This document shows, one piece after another, positions 42,137 to 50,794 of a stretch of 64,000 bases of DNA; the first letter of the stretch is position 1, and every line of letters starts with the position of its first letter. Source of the DNA: Mycobacterium vicinigordonae (GTDB lineage Bacteria > Actinomycetota > Actinomycetes > Mycobacteriales > Mycobacteriaceae); the NCBI RefSeq assembly GCF_013466425.1, contig NZ_CP059165.1, positions 4,402,001-4,466,000 of the forward strand, read 5' to 3'. The translations under genes and the position numbers were made by a program. Below the pieces are notes generated by a model, which saw only the letters and a list, made by a program, of their open reading frames with translations, ran no database searches and was not told the origin of the DNA.

Positions 42137-43633
42137 ATGACTCTACCGCCGTCGCTATCGGAATTAGACGCCGAATCCGAGGCCGAGCCCACCCTTAGCC
42201 GGGTCACGCTCGTGGTCGGTGACCTGCGGCTCGACTTCGGGTTACCCGCCAACGCCAGCATCAGCGCCTTCATCGACGACGTCATCGACATCGCCAATGA
42301 GCAAATGGCCGCGCACCCGCCACCGGATGCTGGACTCGAGCAGGTCGTTTTCGACACCACCGAAGGCAAGTGGACGCTGGCCCGGCTGGGCGACGAGGCG
42401 ATCGACCCCAGCCGGTCCCTGGGCGAGGCCAACATCTACGACGGCGAACTGCTGACCATCCGCGAGATCGACCAGCCGGCCCGACCGATGCTCTTCGACG
42501 ACGTACAGGACACTCCCGGGGAGTCCACGTCATCGGTCCTGAGCTGGGTTTCGCGAGACGCACGGTTGATCGCCTGTTTCGGCGTCGGCCTGGCCGCCAC
42601 TGTCACTGCCGCGTTCCTGCTGTCTCGGCACGCCGGCGAGGTCTACGTGCCGGCCACTGCCCTCGGTATCGGTACCCTGGCGGTAGTCGTCGCTTGCGTG
42701 ATCGCGCATCGCTCGAATGGCGCCCGTCGTTCGGAATGGATTGCGGCGGTGGCCACTCCGCTGTTGTTCGGTGGCGCCCTCTACGTGGTGCCCGACGGCT
42801 ACGGGATCAAATCACTGCCGATGGCGTTGGCACTGACGGGTTTGGCATCGCTGCTGGTGTTACTAGTCAGCGGTCGCGGGCGGGTACTGCACACCGCGGT
42901 GATCGCGCTGGCGGTGATCGGCGGCGCAGCCGCGGTGGCCGGCCTGCTGTGGAACCCACCGCCACGCGCCACCGGCGCGGTGTTGGCAACGGTCTCTGTG
43001 ATCGTCGTCTACATGTCACCGCGGGTGACGATCCTGCTGGCCAAGTTGCCCGTCCCGCGAGTCCCCACGGCCGGGGAGCCACTCGACGACATTGAAACCC
43101 AGGGCGGCACCACCGTCGAGGGCGTCAATGCCGTCGGCAAGCAGGTGATCCCTACCGAGGAGGGCATGACCGTCCGGGTTCGGCGGGCCGGCCAGTATCT
43201 GACCGGCGTGTTGGCCGCCGCCGCGATCACCGCGACGGTCGGCTGTTACCTAGCCATTGATGTCAGCGGCGGGTTCTATTGGCAGGGAACGGTTTTCGCG
43301 GCTGCGGTGGCGACCGTGCTGTGCCTGCGCGGCCGCAGCCACCACGACCTCACGCAGTCCGCCACGTTGATCGGCGCCGGGTTGGCGATCGCGCTGCTGC
43401 TGATCGTCAAAACGGCTGTCGGTCTGGACAATTGGGAACTCACTGCGACTCTGTCGTTGGTGGCTCTGATGGTGCTGGTGGTCGCCTGCGGGATCGTCGC
43501 CCCCCGGTTGGAGTTCTCTCCGGTGATGCGCCGTCAGGTCGAGATCCTGGAATACTTTGCGATCGCGTTAGTTTTCCCGCTGTGCTGCTGGATCGTGCGC
43601 CTGTACGCGACATTCCGCGAGCTTCGGATCTGA
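42137..43633 (+). CDS. eccD-like: EccD, second copy, divergent from eccC
   Basis: This 498-residue protein starts at ATG 42137 behind AGAAGG. The N-terminal ubiquitin-like domain (VTLVVGDLRLDFGLPANASISAFIDDVIDIA) and about eleven TM helices are present, with a central linker around VPRVPTAGEPLDDIE and the terminal motif WIVRLYATFRELRI. It is a full-length EccD with no frameshift. It differs from the other EccD over its whole length, so it is not a recent duplicate. It shares the 92-bp divergent promoter region with eccC and is convergent with eccB (3-bp gap). Confidence 0.92.
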   Translation: MTLPPSLSELDAESEAEPTLSRVTLVVGDLRLDFGLPANASISAFIDDVIDIANEQMAAHPPPDAGLEQVVFDTTEGKWTLARLGDEAIDPSRSLGEANIYDGELLTIREIDQPARPMLFDDVQDTPGESTSSVLSWVSRDARLIACFGVGLAATVTAAFLLSRHAGEVYVPATALGIGTLAVVVACVIAHRSNGARRSEWIAAVATPLLFGGALYVVPDGYGIKSLPMALALTGLASLLVLLVSGRGRVLHTAVIALAVIGGAAAVAGLLWNPPPRATGAVLATVSVIVVYMSPRVTILLAKLPVPRVPTAGEPLDDIETQGGTTVEGVNAVGKQVIPTEEGMTVRVRRAGQYLTGVLAAAAITATVGCYLAIDVSGGFYWQGTVFAAAVATVLCLRGRSHHDLTQSATLIGAGLAIALLLIVKTAVGLDNWELTATLSLVALMVLVVACGIVAPRLEFSPVMRRQVEILEYFAIALVFPLCCWIVRLYATFRELRI

Positions 43634-43636
43634 GCC

Positions 43637-45142
43637 TCAGGACTTCGGCGGCTCGACCTTCAACCCGCGCGGGTCGGCGCCCATCCCGTCGTGCGCGACC
43701 AGCGCCGCCTCCTGGGACAGTTCCGGTCCCGCCGGCAGCAGCGAAACGACCGGCCAGGGAGCCAGTTGCGGCACCTCGCTGTCGTCGCCGGGATTGCGCA
43801 CGCCGGTGACTCCCAGAGCCGCCGCGGTGGGCAGGTCCTTGATGTGGTAGCGCACTCCGGCGTCGGAGATGTAGAAGAGTTGGCCCATCGCGCGGCTGTC
43901 CGTGCCTCCGCCGGTGGCTTGGACGTATTCCCCGGTGCCCGGTTTGACGTACACCGAATCGACGCCCGGTCCGTTGCCGTCGGCGGTGGCCAGGCCCACT
44001 GGCTGCGCCCCGGCCGGGATCGGCAGCCGGTGCCCGACCAGCACCCGCACAGTTGCTTGCGCGGCTGAGTTTGCCCGCTCCCACGCCATGCACACCACCC
44101 GATCGGGCTCGTCGTCGACGATTTGTGGGGACACGCTCGGATAGTGGTCCAACGGCAGGGTGTGCACGATCGGAACGTGGCTGATCACCGCCGGTGATAC
44201 CTCGTGGGCCCCTTGCGACAAGGCTTCGGCGGGGTTGCTGTACCGGATGATGTCGGCGGCAGCCGGCGAGACCGGCTGCAAACCGTTGGGAAGTACGACA
44301 TACAGCTGCTCTCCGCGGGAGTCGACGGTCTTGACGATCGCGCCTACCGGGTAGGTCGCCGGGAGACCGGGAATAACGCTGCCAGCGCCCGGGATGATCA
44401 TCGGCCCAATCGGCGGCACCAGCGGAAACGAGTTGAGCAGTGCGCCGGAGATGGGCCGCAGCCGCGCGTTCTGCAGGTGCAGGGCGTTGACCACGACCGA
44501 GTCCGACGGGTCGATCACCGCGCGCACGCCGTCGAAGATCAGATAAACGGTGTCGCCCGCGCGCACCAGCAACATCTGCGCCGAAGATGCCCGGCGGATG
44601 TCGTCGTCAAGGGTCAGATCACCGGCGACGACGGTGGTCTGCACGCTGGCCGTACCGACGCTCTTGGACACATCGGGGGTGGTGATCGCGTCGCACACCG
44701 TCCACAGCGAAGTACGCATGTCGGCGCCCCCGTGAATACCGGTGGGCGCGCCGATGATGCCCACCATGGGGCCACGGGGCAACTGATTGAGCCACTTGTC
44801 GCTGACTGACTTTGCGGCGTCGGGTTTCCCGGTGATCAGCCGGGCGGAGGCGAGGTTGAGTACCGGGTGCAAACGATCGCCGATGCGCACATAGAGGCCG
44901 CCGTTGGCGCTGAGCAGGATCTGCGCGTTTCCGATGTTCGGCGAAGGCTTGAAGAATGCCAGTACACCGGCGGCCCCGGTGATTAGGATCGCGACCACCA
45001 GGCCCACCAGCAACGACCGGATCTGTCCTCGCATCGGGTCGTGGATCATTCGGGAGTCGGCCCGAATCAGCGCGTGCTCGAGCCGGCGAATCAGGAACCT
45101 ATAGCCGTTGACTTGCGCGCGCGTCGTGACTTGCGCGGGCAT
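43637..45142 (-). CDS. eccB: EccB, ESX membrane complex component
   Basis: This 501-residue protein starts at ATG 45142; the longer frame to 45376 is not supported. A cytosolic N-terminus (TTRAQVNGYRFLIRRLEHALIRAD, the strongly conserved EccB start) precedes one TM helix (SLLVGLVVAILITGAAGVLAFF, 43-64). The large periplasmic repeat domain includes LYVRIGDRLHPVLNLASARLI, QLYVVLPNGLQPVSPAAAD and GVRYHIKD. Two cysteines (WTVCDA and VVCMAW) match the family disulfide. EccB forms the periplasmic core of the complex. It is divergent from eccE across 111 bp. Confidence 0.95.
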   Translation of the reverse strand: MPAQVTTRAQVNGYRFLIRRLEHALIRADSRMIHDPMRGQIRSLLVGLVVAILITGAAGVLAFFKPSPNIGNAQILLSANGGLYVRIGDRLHPVLNLASARLITGKPDAAKSVSDKWLNQLPRGPMVGIIGAPTGIHGGADMRTSLWTVCDAITTPDVSKSVGTASVQTTVVAGDLTLDDDIRRASSAQMLLVRAGDTVYLIFDGVRAVIDPSDSVVVNALHLQNARLRPISGALLNSFPLVPPIGPMIIPGAGSVIPGLPATYPVGAIVKTVDSRGEQLYVVLPNGLQPVSPAAADIIRYSNPAEALSQGAHEVSPAVISHVPIVHTLPLDHYPSVSPQIVDDEPDRVVCMAWERANSAAQATVRVLVGHRLPIPAGAQPVGLATADGNGPGVDSVYVKPGTGEYVQATGGGTDSRAMGQLFYISDAGVRYHIKDLPTAAALGVTGVRNPGDDSEVPQLAPWPVVSLLPAGPELSQEAALVAHDGMGADPRGLKVEPPKS

Positions 45143-45253
45143 ATGAGCACCCCCATCAGCGTCGGTCGAGCACCGAGCCTCGGTAGCGTATAACAACGCC
45201 GTGGCGTAAATGCGCGCCAATTTTGCCTGCACACACTGGTTAGGATTCCGTCT

Positions 45254-46969
45254 GTGCCGCGTCGTGCAGCAAGGTCCCGGGACCGGGACGCGCCAACAGA
45301 ACCCAGCGAACTGCGCTCGACGATCGACATCGCCGCGCAGCGCCTTTTGCCGCTGCCTGACCTGTTGGTGCTGCAACTGCTAGTCGCCGCGGGAACGGTG
45401 ACAGCGCCCTTGATCGGGTTTCCCGGTTGGCAGGGCAGTGCCGTCGGGCTGGTGGCGGCCCTAATTTTGGTTGTCCGGCTGCGCGGCACAACGCTGCCGC
45501 GGCTGGTCGCACTGCGCACCGGCTTCTCGCGACAGCGACGTAAGCGAGCCAAGAAGAAAACCTTGGCCGACCCCTTCGACGTACCCACCTCCGACGGCGC
45601 TCTGGTCGGTTTCCGTTGGGACGGAAGTACTTTGATGTCGTTGCTGAAGATCGAAGAAAACCCGCAGGCGATGACCATCATGGAGCCGGGCACCACGGTT
45701 TCCGGTGAGACCGTGCCCGTGCAGGCACTGGTGGAATGTCTGCAGCAGTTCGACATCACCTTGGACTCCATCGACGTGATCAGCCAGGGCGCCCGGTCGC
45801 AGGGACACAGCCAGGTCGCCGCGGTGTACGACGCGGTGCTGGGTCCGCTGCCGGCGATCGCCCAGCGCAATGTATGGATCGCCGTGCGATTCGACCCGTC
45901 GCGGTGCGCGGACGCGGTGCGCCGGCGCGGCGGCGGCCGGGACGGGATCTTGCGCGCAGCGACCACTGCGACCCGGCGGGTGGCCAACCGGCTGACCGAA
46001 GGCGGCCTGCGCACCCGAGTGCTCACGGCCGCCGAGATCGGCCAGGCCACCAACCAGCTCACCGACGGGGTGGATCTGGTAACCGTCGAGGAGACCTGGC
46101 GGACCTGCCGGGAAGGCAGATTCCGGTTGCGCAGCTTCGCCGTCACACCGCGCATGCTGACCACGGCCGGGCTTGGTCTGCTGTGGACCATTCCCAGCTA
46201 CTCCACCACGATGAGTCTGTCGCTGCGTCGCGACGATCCCCGCGGTCCCGTCGCGATCCGGGGGTTGGCCCGTTTCGACACCCATGGCCGGGCCCGGATC
46301 AACCTACGTGGCCTGACGCACTTGAGGGGTCACCAGTATTCGGCGTTGGCCGCGAGCCTGCCGGTGCCGCCTCCACCGCGGCCGATCGACAAGTGGGCCT
46401 ACTCGACCTCGACCGCGGATCCGGTCGGAGACTTCGGGGCGCTGTGCGTGCCGGCTTCCGGATGCGGTCAGGTCATCGGCGCCGACGAGCACGGTCGCGC
46501 GGTGGCCCTGGCCCTGTTCGGTCCGCAGATCCGGCGGGTGGAGATCGCCGGAACCTTGCACCTAGCCCAGCAGGTGGTGCTGCGGTCGCTGGCCCTCGGC
46601 GCACACGTGCTGGTGCACACGCGGCGTCCGGCGAAGTGGCGCACCATGGTCGACGAGGTCGACGACCACGATCTGCTGTGGGTCGCCGATTTCAATCGCG
46701 GCTCGATGCAGGCCGGCGCCGACCGCAACTACTCGGTGGAGATGTTCGACGGCGTGGTCGAGCAGTCGGTGCGGGTGGGGGTGACCTCAATCGTGGTCGT
46801 CCCCCCCGAATCCGCGGTGACAGCCAATGCGGACGTGGCTTTGGAGCTGCTTGACTTCGACGCTGACACGGTCAGGGTGAGCACTCGGGCCGGGTCGTCG
46901 GTTGTCACGATGGTGGCGACAGATGAGGAGATGCGTTACCTCAAGGCGTCGTTCGCTGCCGAAGATTGA
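45254..46969 (+). CDS. eccE: EccE, ESX membrane complex component
   Basis: This 571-residue protein starts at GTG 45254. Two adjacent N-terminal TM helices (DLLVLQLLVAAGTVTAPLIGF and GSAVGLVAALILVVRL) are followed by a large cytosolic domain with the EccE pattern IDVISQGARSQG, YDAVLGPLPAIAQRNVWIAVR, RGLARFDTHGRA. EccE sits at the periphery of the hexameric ESX complex. The gene is transcribed away from eccB and towards the DUF5336 gene. Confidence 0.92.
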   Translation: MPRRAARSRDRDAPTEPSELRSTIDIAAQRLLPLPDLLVLQLLVAAGTVTAPLIGFPGWQGSAVGLVAALILVVRLRGTTLPRLVALRTGFSRQRRKRAKKKTLADPFDVPTSDGALVGFRWDGSTLMSLLKIEENPQAMTIMEPGTTVSGETVPVQALVECLQQFDITLDSIDVISQGARSQGHSQVAAVYDAVLGPLPAIAQRNVWIAVRFDPSRCADAVRRRGGGRDGILRAATTATRRVANRLTEGGLRTRVLTAAEIGQATNQLTDGVDLVTVEETWRTCREGRFRLRSFAVTPRMLTTAGLGLLWTIPSYSTTMSLSLRRDDPRGPVAIRGLARFDTHGRARINLRGLTHLRGHQYSALAASLPVPPPPRPIDKWAYSTSTADPVGDFGALCVPASGCGQVIGADEHGRAVALALFGPQIRRVEIAGTLHLAQQVVLRSLALGAHVLVHTRRPAKWRTMVDEVDDHDLLWVADFNRGSMQAGADRNYSVEMFDGVVEQSVRVGVTSIVVVPPESAVTANADVALELLDFDADTVRVSTRAGSSVVTMVATDEEMRYLKASFAAED

Positions 46970-47057
46970 AACACAAGTGACGATGCCGAATTGCGGGAGT
47001 GACGTGCGCTAGCGTGAATCGAGGTCACCCCGTTCGGGGCGGTTTGAAGGAGTGATC

Positions 47058-47840
47058 ATGGCCTATCCCTCAGGCCCGTCGGGCACGTCGTCCGGCGGTT
47101 ACTACGGCGACTATTCGCAGTGGGCCGCCGAACCGGACTCCGCGGGCAAGGACACGCAGCGCCGCTTGACACTGGCCGTCGCGGTTCTGGGCCTGGCCTC
47201 CTACCTGGTGAGTTTCGGGCCGATGCTCGCCGTCGGCGGCATCGATTGGGATGTTCGGTTCGCGGTGCTGGCGGGTCTGCTTGCGGTGTTCGGGCTGCTG
47301 CCCCGCCAGACGCCGGCGAGCAAGGTCATCGCTGCGCTGGCCGCGATCGGGTTCCTGGACGCCTTATCCAGAGCGATCGTCGTTCCCGACGGTGTTGAGC
47401 CCGGATGGGCGATGTGGGTCGTCGTCGTACTCAACGCGCTGCAGACGGTGATCGCCGTAGCGGCTTTGCTGAACCAGCCGGCCGAAGCCGACCCACAGCA
47501 GGCGTGGTACGCCGCCTATGCCGAACAGTATGCGCAGGCCGCCGCGCAGTATTACGGCCAGTACCAGCAGGAACAGCACGCCGAAACCCGATACGAGAGC
47601 GGTACCGCGCACGCCCAGCAGACCCAACAGGTCTCGGCATCGGAGCCCGGGCGTGCCGCCGCCTTTCAGAGCGCCAGCTACGCGGAATTCATCGGCGACC
47701 AAGCTCCCGCAAGCGCCCCGGCGCCTGGGGCGCAAACCGCGGCGCCCGCCGCCGGGGTGCCCAGCGCCGGCCATGCCCCATCTCCGGCCCAGCAGCAGAC
47801 CGTGGCATTCGAGACGCCTTATCGGGGCTCGTCGCAGTAG
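47058..47840 (+). CDS. DUF5336 membrane protein (Rv0954-like, 34 kDa antigen family)
   Basis: This 260-residue protein starts at ATG 47058 behind GAAGGAG. A Gly/Tyr-rich N-terminus (SGGYYGDYSQWAA) precedes four hydrophobic helices (RLTLAVAVLGLASYLVSFGPML ... MWVVVVLNALQTVIAVAALL) and a Tyr/Gln/Ala-rich disordered tail (YAEQYAQAAAQYYGQYQQE). This matches Rv0954 of M. tuberculosis as I remember it. Members are membrane proteins with a disordered C-terminus. It lies 88 bp after eccE, so it may be co-transcribed with it, and is convergent with the FHA-HTH gene. Confidence 0.82.
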   Translation: MAYPSGPSGTSSGGYYGDYSQWAAEPDSAGKDTQRRLTLAVAVLGLASYLVSFGPMLAVGGIDWDVRFAVLAGLLAVFGLLPRQTPASKVIAALAAIGFLDALSRAIVVPDGVEPGWAMWVVVVLNALQTVIAVAALLNQPAEADPQQAWYAAYAEQYAQAAAQYYGQYQQEQHAETRYESGTAHAQQTQQVSASEPGRAAAFQSASYAEFIGDQAPASAPAPGAQTAAPAAGVPSAGHAPSPAQQQTVAFETPYRGSSQ

Positions 47841-47843
47841 GTA

Positions 47844-48992
47844 TCAGCTGATCGACAGTTGCCCGATCAGTGTGTTGAGTGCCGCGGCAACGTCTTCGGG
47901 GATGGGACGTTCCGCTTCGGCGTCTGCCAGAAAGCTCGCAGGCAGGCCCGCCGCCGCGGCGGCCTCGTCGAGGCTGAGTTCAGCGCGGTGCCGCGCGCCG
48001 TACAACCGCTGGCCCAGCGTCGCAGCCGGTGATTTGGCGGCCCGGGCCATGATGTCGTTGTAGGCCCGGCGAACACTGCTCAGCGCCAACACCACCGATG
48101 GGGTGCCCTTGGCGTTGCGGGCCGCGGTGGCTGCCACATTCTCGAGCTTGCGCAGGTCGGCGAGGATCTTGGTGACCTTCGGGGTGAACGCCGGTTCGCT
48201 CGGGTCGGGCAGATCGGATATTGCCGTGCTGATGGTGTGCATGGCCAGTTCGACAGCTTCGGCCATCAGCGGCGCCCGGACCGTGTCGGTCAGGACTTCG
48301 GTGGATTCCTCGCCGGCTCCGGGAAGTTTGCTGGGTGCCGTCGTAGGGGCGGTGACCGTCCCCGCGATCGGGATAACCGCGGACCCGCTGCGGATGCGGG
48401 CGATGGTGCCCGGGCTCCACTGCAATGCCTTTTCCAGCTTGGCCAACGTGCCACGGCGCGGCCAGCTGCGGCCCTTCTCGAAGGCGATCAGGGTGCCGGC
48501 GTTGATGATCTTGTCTTTGGCCAGGCCGCGCTGGGTGATGTCGAGTTCGCTTCGCCGGGCGGCGACCGCCTGACCCGCACGCGCAACACCAGGGTCGACG
48601 TCGGCCTCCCACCACTCGTCCTCGTCGGCCTCGGGCAAATCGATCACGCCGGTGACGTCTCGGGAAGTGTCCGGGGCGGCACCCGGCGTAAGGGTGACCG
48701 GAAATCCTTCGGCGTTGGCCAAATGAAGGGTGGTGGGCGCTGAAATTTGCACCGAGCTACGCCGTACGCCATCCAGGTACATGCCGTTGGTACTGGTGTC
48801 GATGGCGTGCCACCCGTCGTGGTGTGGCTCCAGGCGCACATGCCAACGCGAGATGCGCTCGTCGGGGAGCCGGATGGTGGCCGACGCGTCGCGACCGATG
48901 ACGGCCACACCGGCCGTCGGATCCACGACGTGTTCGTCGTCACCGAGGCGGACGACCAGGGTCGGCACGGACACGGCCTGCTCAGGTATCAC
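47844..48992 (-). CDS. FHA-domain plus helix-turn-helix protein (Rv3863-like)
   Basis: This 382-residue protein starts at GTG 48992 behind GGGGAG. An N-terminal FHA domain shows the full signature (IGRD, SRWH, TNGMYLDG; residues 15-90), so it should bind phosphothreonine. Residues 130-195 form an XRE-like helix-turn-helix (ARAGQAVAARRSELDITQR ... INAGTLIAFEKGRSWPR). The order and wording match Rv3863 next to whiB6 in M. tuberculosis (RAGAAAAARRRELDISQR, INAGALIAFEKGRSWPR, from memory). It is divergent from a WhiB6-like gene, as Rv3863 is. A Ser/Thr-kinase-responsive regulator of this ESX locus is the likely role. Confidence 0.85.
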   Translation of the reverse strand: MIPEQAVSVPTLVVRLGDDEHVVDPTAGVAVIGRDASATIRLPDERISRWHVRLEPHHDGWHAIDTSTNGMYLDGVRRSSVQISAPTTLHLANAEGFPVTLTPGAAPDTSRDVTGVIDLPEADEDEWWEADVDPGVARAGQAVAARRSELDITQRGLAKDKIINAGTLIAFEKGRSWPRRGTLAKLEKALQWSPGTIARIRSGSAVIPIAGTVTAPTTAPSKLPGAGEESTEVLTDTVRAPLMAEAVELAMHTISTAISDLPDPSEPAFTPKVTKILADLRKLENVAATAARNAKGTPSVVLALSSVRRAYNDIMARAAKSPAATLGQRLYGARHRAELSLDEAAAAAGLPASFLADAEAERPIPEDVAAALNTLIGQLSIS

Positions 48993-49030
48993 CGCGCTAC
49001 TCCCCGGGCTCCGGACTCCCGAATGGTTCG

Positions 49031-49224
49031 GGCATCGCTACAGCCTTCCTCTAGCACTGCGTTGGTAGATGCTACATCTTTCCTGCTACACACCGGCACT
49101 AGACCCCAAATCTTCCCCCTGCGAGAACCCCGAACACCTCCCGGCGCCGTGCTCACCGCTGCCTAGTTGGGGTAGAGGCGCCTCACCACTAATCGCCCAC
49201 TACCGTAATTCCGTAGCTGCTACG
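49031..49224. promoter_or_regulatory. repeated GCTAC elements and two inverted repeats between FHA-HTH and whiB genes
   Basis: In the 313-bp divergent gap (48993-49305), GCTAC occurs at 49037-49041, 49071-49075, 49085-49089 and 49219-49223. Two sit in symmetric contexts: AGATG-CTA-CATCT (49067-49079) and CGTAGC-T-GCTACG (49212-49224, perfect). These may be operator sites for the flanking regulators. The rest of the gap shows nothing recognisable. Confidence 0.45.
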
Positions 49225-49305
49225 TTTTATCTGTTGCACTTCTCCCAACTTGTCGTTACAGTCGTCGCATCGAGGGGTTCGAGCGAAAGAATTGGAGGGG
49301 AAACC

Positions 49306-49632
49306 ATGACCGCAGCGGCAATACCGTTGTCACCGTCGTCCAAGCCACTGACGGAGTACGTGCCGGTGTGTAGCGCCGATCCCGACCGGTGGACCACGGC
49401 TGAACCCGACGACGAAGCCAAGGCACTGTGCCTGGCCTGCCCGCGCCGGTGGCTGTGCGCCGCCGAGGCCTGCCAGGACCCCAACGTCGAGGGATTGTGG
49501 GCCGGCGTGGTGATCCCCGAGTCCGGCCGCCCGCGGGACTTTGCCCTACGGCGCTTGCGGGTCATTGCCGAACGCGGCGGCTACCACGTTCCGGCGCGCC
49601 GGCGTGGCCGTCCGCGGGGCTCGCGCAACTGA
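49306..49632 (+). CDS. whiB6-like: WhiB6-like Fe-S transcription regulator
   Basis: This 108-residue protein starts at ATG 49306 behind GGAGGGG. Four cysteines are in Wbl arrangement: VCSADPDRW, LCLAC, WLCAAEAC. The beta-turn GLWAGVVIPESGR is followed by a basic C-terminus (ARRRGRPRGSRN), an AT-hook-like DNA-binding tail. DPDRWTT, DDEAK, LCLACPRRWLCA and EGLWAGVVIPESGR match WhiB6 of M. tuberculosis, which controls ESX-1 genes in response to redox and NO. An upstream extension to 49069 has no signal. Confidence 0.88.
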   Translation: MTAAAIPLSPSSKPLTEYVPVCSADPDRWTTAEPDDEAKALCLACPRRWLCAAEACQDPNVEGLWAGVVIPESGRPRDFALRRLRVIAERGGYHVPARRRGRPRGSRN

Positions 49633-49759
49633 TCGGGTGCGTCAAGCGGGCCTATCAGGTAGCCGGCAACTCTCTGCGCGCCGAGCCACGCCGACCACCG
49701 GCGCGGTAACCTGATTCTCAAAGCGTCGTCGCAGCGCTCTCGCAGAGGAGAATCCGCCC

Positions 49760-50794
49760 ATGGCCGACCCCGTCGACGAAGCCGAAACCACCCGCGCCGA
49801 CCGCTTCATCAAGACCGCAGTCGAAATCCTCGGCGAAACCGGACGCACCGATTTCACCGTCCAAGAGGTGGTCGCCCGCTCCAAGACCTCGCTGCGCGCT
49901 TTCTACCAGCACTTCGCGAGCAAGGACGAACTGCTGTTGGCTCTGTTCGACCGGACCATGGCTCAGGCCGCCCAGCAGTGGCGCGCCGAGATCACCGGCC
50001 TGAACAGCACCGCGGCGCTCAAGCTCGTCATTGACCGGACCACCGCACAGCCGGAGTCCACCACCCAGGACAGTCTCAACCGTGCACTCAGCCTCTACAA
50101 CCAGCACTTGGCCGAGACCCGCCCCCGCGACTACGCCCGGGTGCTGTCCCCATTGCACCGGCTGATGCGCGACATCGTCGGACAGGGCATTACCGAGGGG
50201 CTTTTCGACCCCGCGCTCGATGTCGGGGCAGCGTCCGCGATCGCCATGCAGACGATCATCGGGGCGATGCGTTTGCATTGGTTGGGTGCCGAATTGAACG
50301 GCACGCCTATAGAGTCCGGCCAGATCTACGATTTCTGCAGTCGCGCGCTGGGCATCCGCGACACCGACGACGAGACCTCCGAACCCACGCTCGCCGAACT
50401 CTTCGCCCGAATCGGTCTGCGTCCGGTCAGCGCCACTGATGGCGAGTTCGCAATGACAATGCCGGTCAGCCCGCAGGTGGTCAACACCTCCGGCGCACTG
50501 CAGGGCGGCCTGATCGCCACGCTGGCCGACGTGGCCGGCGGCCAACTCGGGCTGGAGTATTTGCAACCCGGCACCGCAATGACCACTTCCGACCTCGTCA
50601 TCCGCTACTTACGCCCGATCCGGCACGGTTCCGCGCGGGCGGTGCCGAGGGTGCTGCGCGCGGGCCGCCGCTCATTGGTCATGCAGATCGACATCTTCGG
50701 CGACAGCGAGAGCGAACTAGCCGCCACCGCAACGGTCAACTTCGCCATCGTCGGGCGCCCGACCACACCCGTCGGCGAGCCTGACCTACGCTGA
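49760..50794 (+). CDS. TetR-family regulator fused to a hotdog thioesterase-like domain
   Basis: This 344-residue protein starts at ATG 49760 behind AGAGGAG. Residues 10-65 form a TetR HTH (FTVQEVVARSKTSLRAFYQHFASKDELLLALFD), then a helical ligand domain to about 205. The C-terminal part (about 225-344) has the PaaI/YigI-type hotdog pattern: GALQGGLIATLADVAGGQLGL, TSDLVIRYLRPIRHG and a final ATATVNFAIV strand. The fusion suggests a regulator whose attached domain binds or hydrolyses an acyl-CoA. The usual catalytic Asp/Asn sits in an altered setting, so activity is uncertain. Confidence 0.8.
   Translation: MADPVDEAETTRADRFIKTAVEILGETGRTDFTVQEVVARSKTSLRAFYQHFASKDELLLALFDRTMAQAAQQWRAEITGLNSTAALKLVIDRTTAQPESTTQDSLNRALSLYNQHLAETRPRDYARVLSPLHRLMRDIVGQGITEGLFDPALDVGAASAIAMQTIIGAMRLHWLGAELNGTPIESGQIYDFCSRALGIRDTDDETSEPTLAELFARIGLRPVSATDGEFAMTMPVSPQVVNTSGALQGGLIATLADVAGGQLGLEYLQPGTAMTTSDLVIRYLRPIRHGSARAVPRVLRAGRRSLVMQIDIFGDSESELAATATVNFAIVGRPTTPVGEPDLR

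Noticed and set aside
2824-49632. Calling the locus plain ESX-1 or ESX-2
   Set aside because: Fused eccC and eccA length fit ESX-2-like systems, while EspH, EspI, EspB-like, Rv3863-like and WhiB6-like genes fit ESX-1; the double eccD fits neither. Only a phylogeny could decide.
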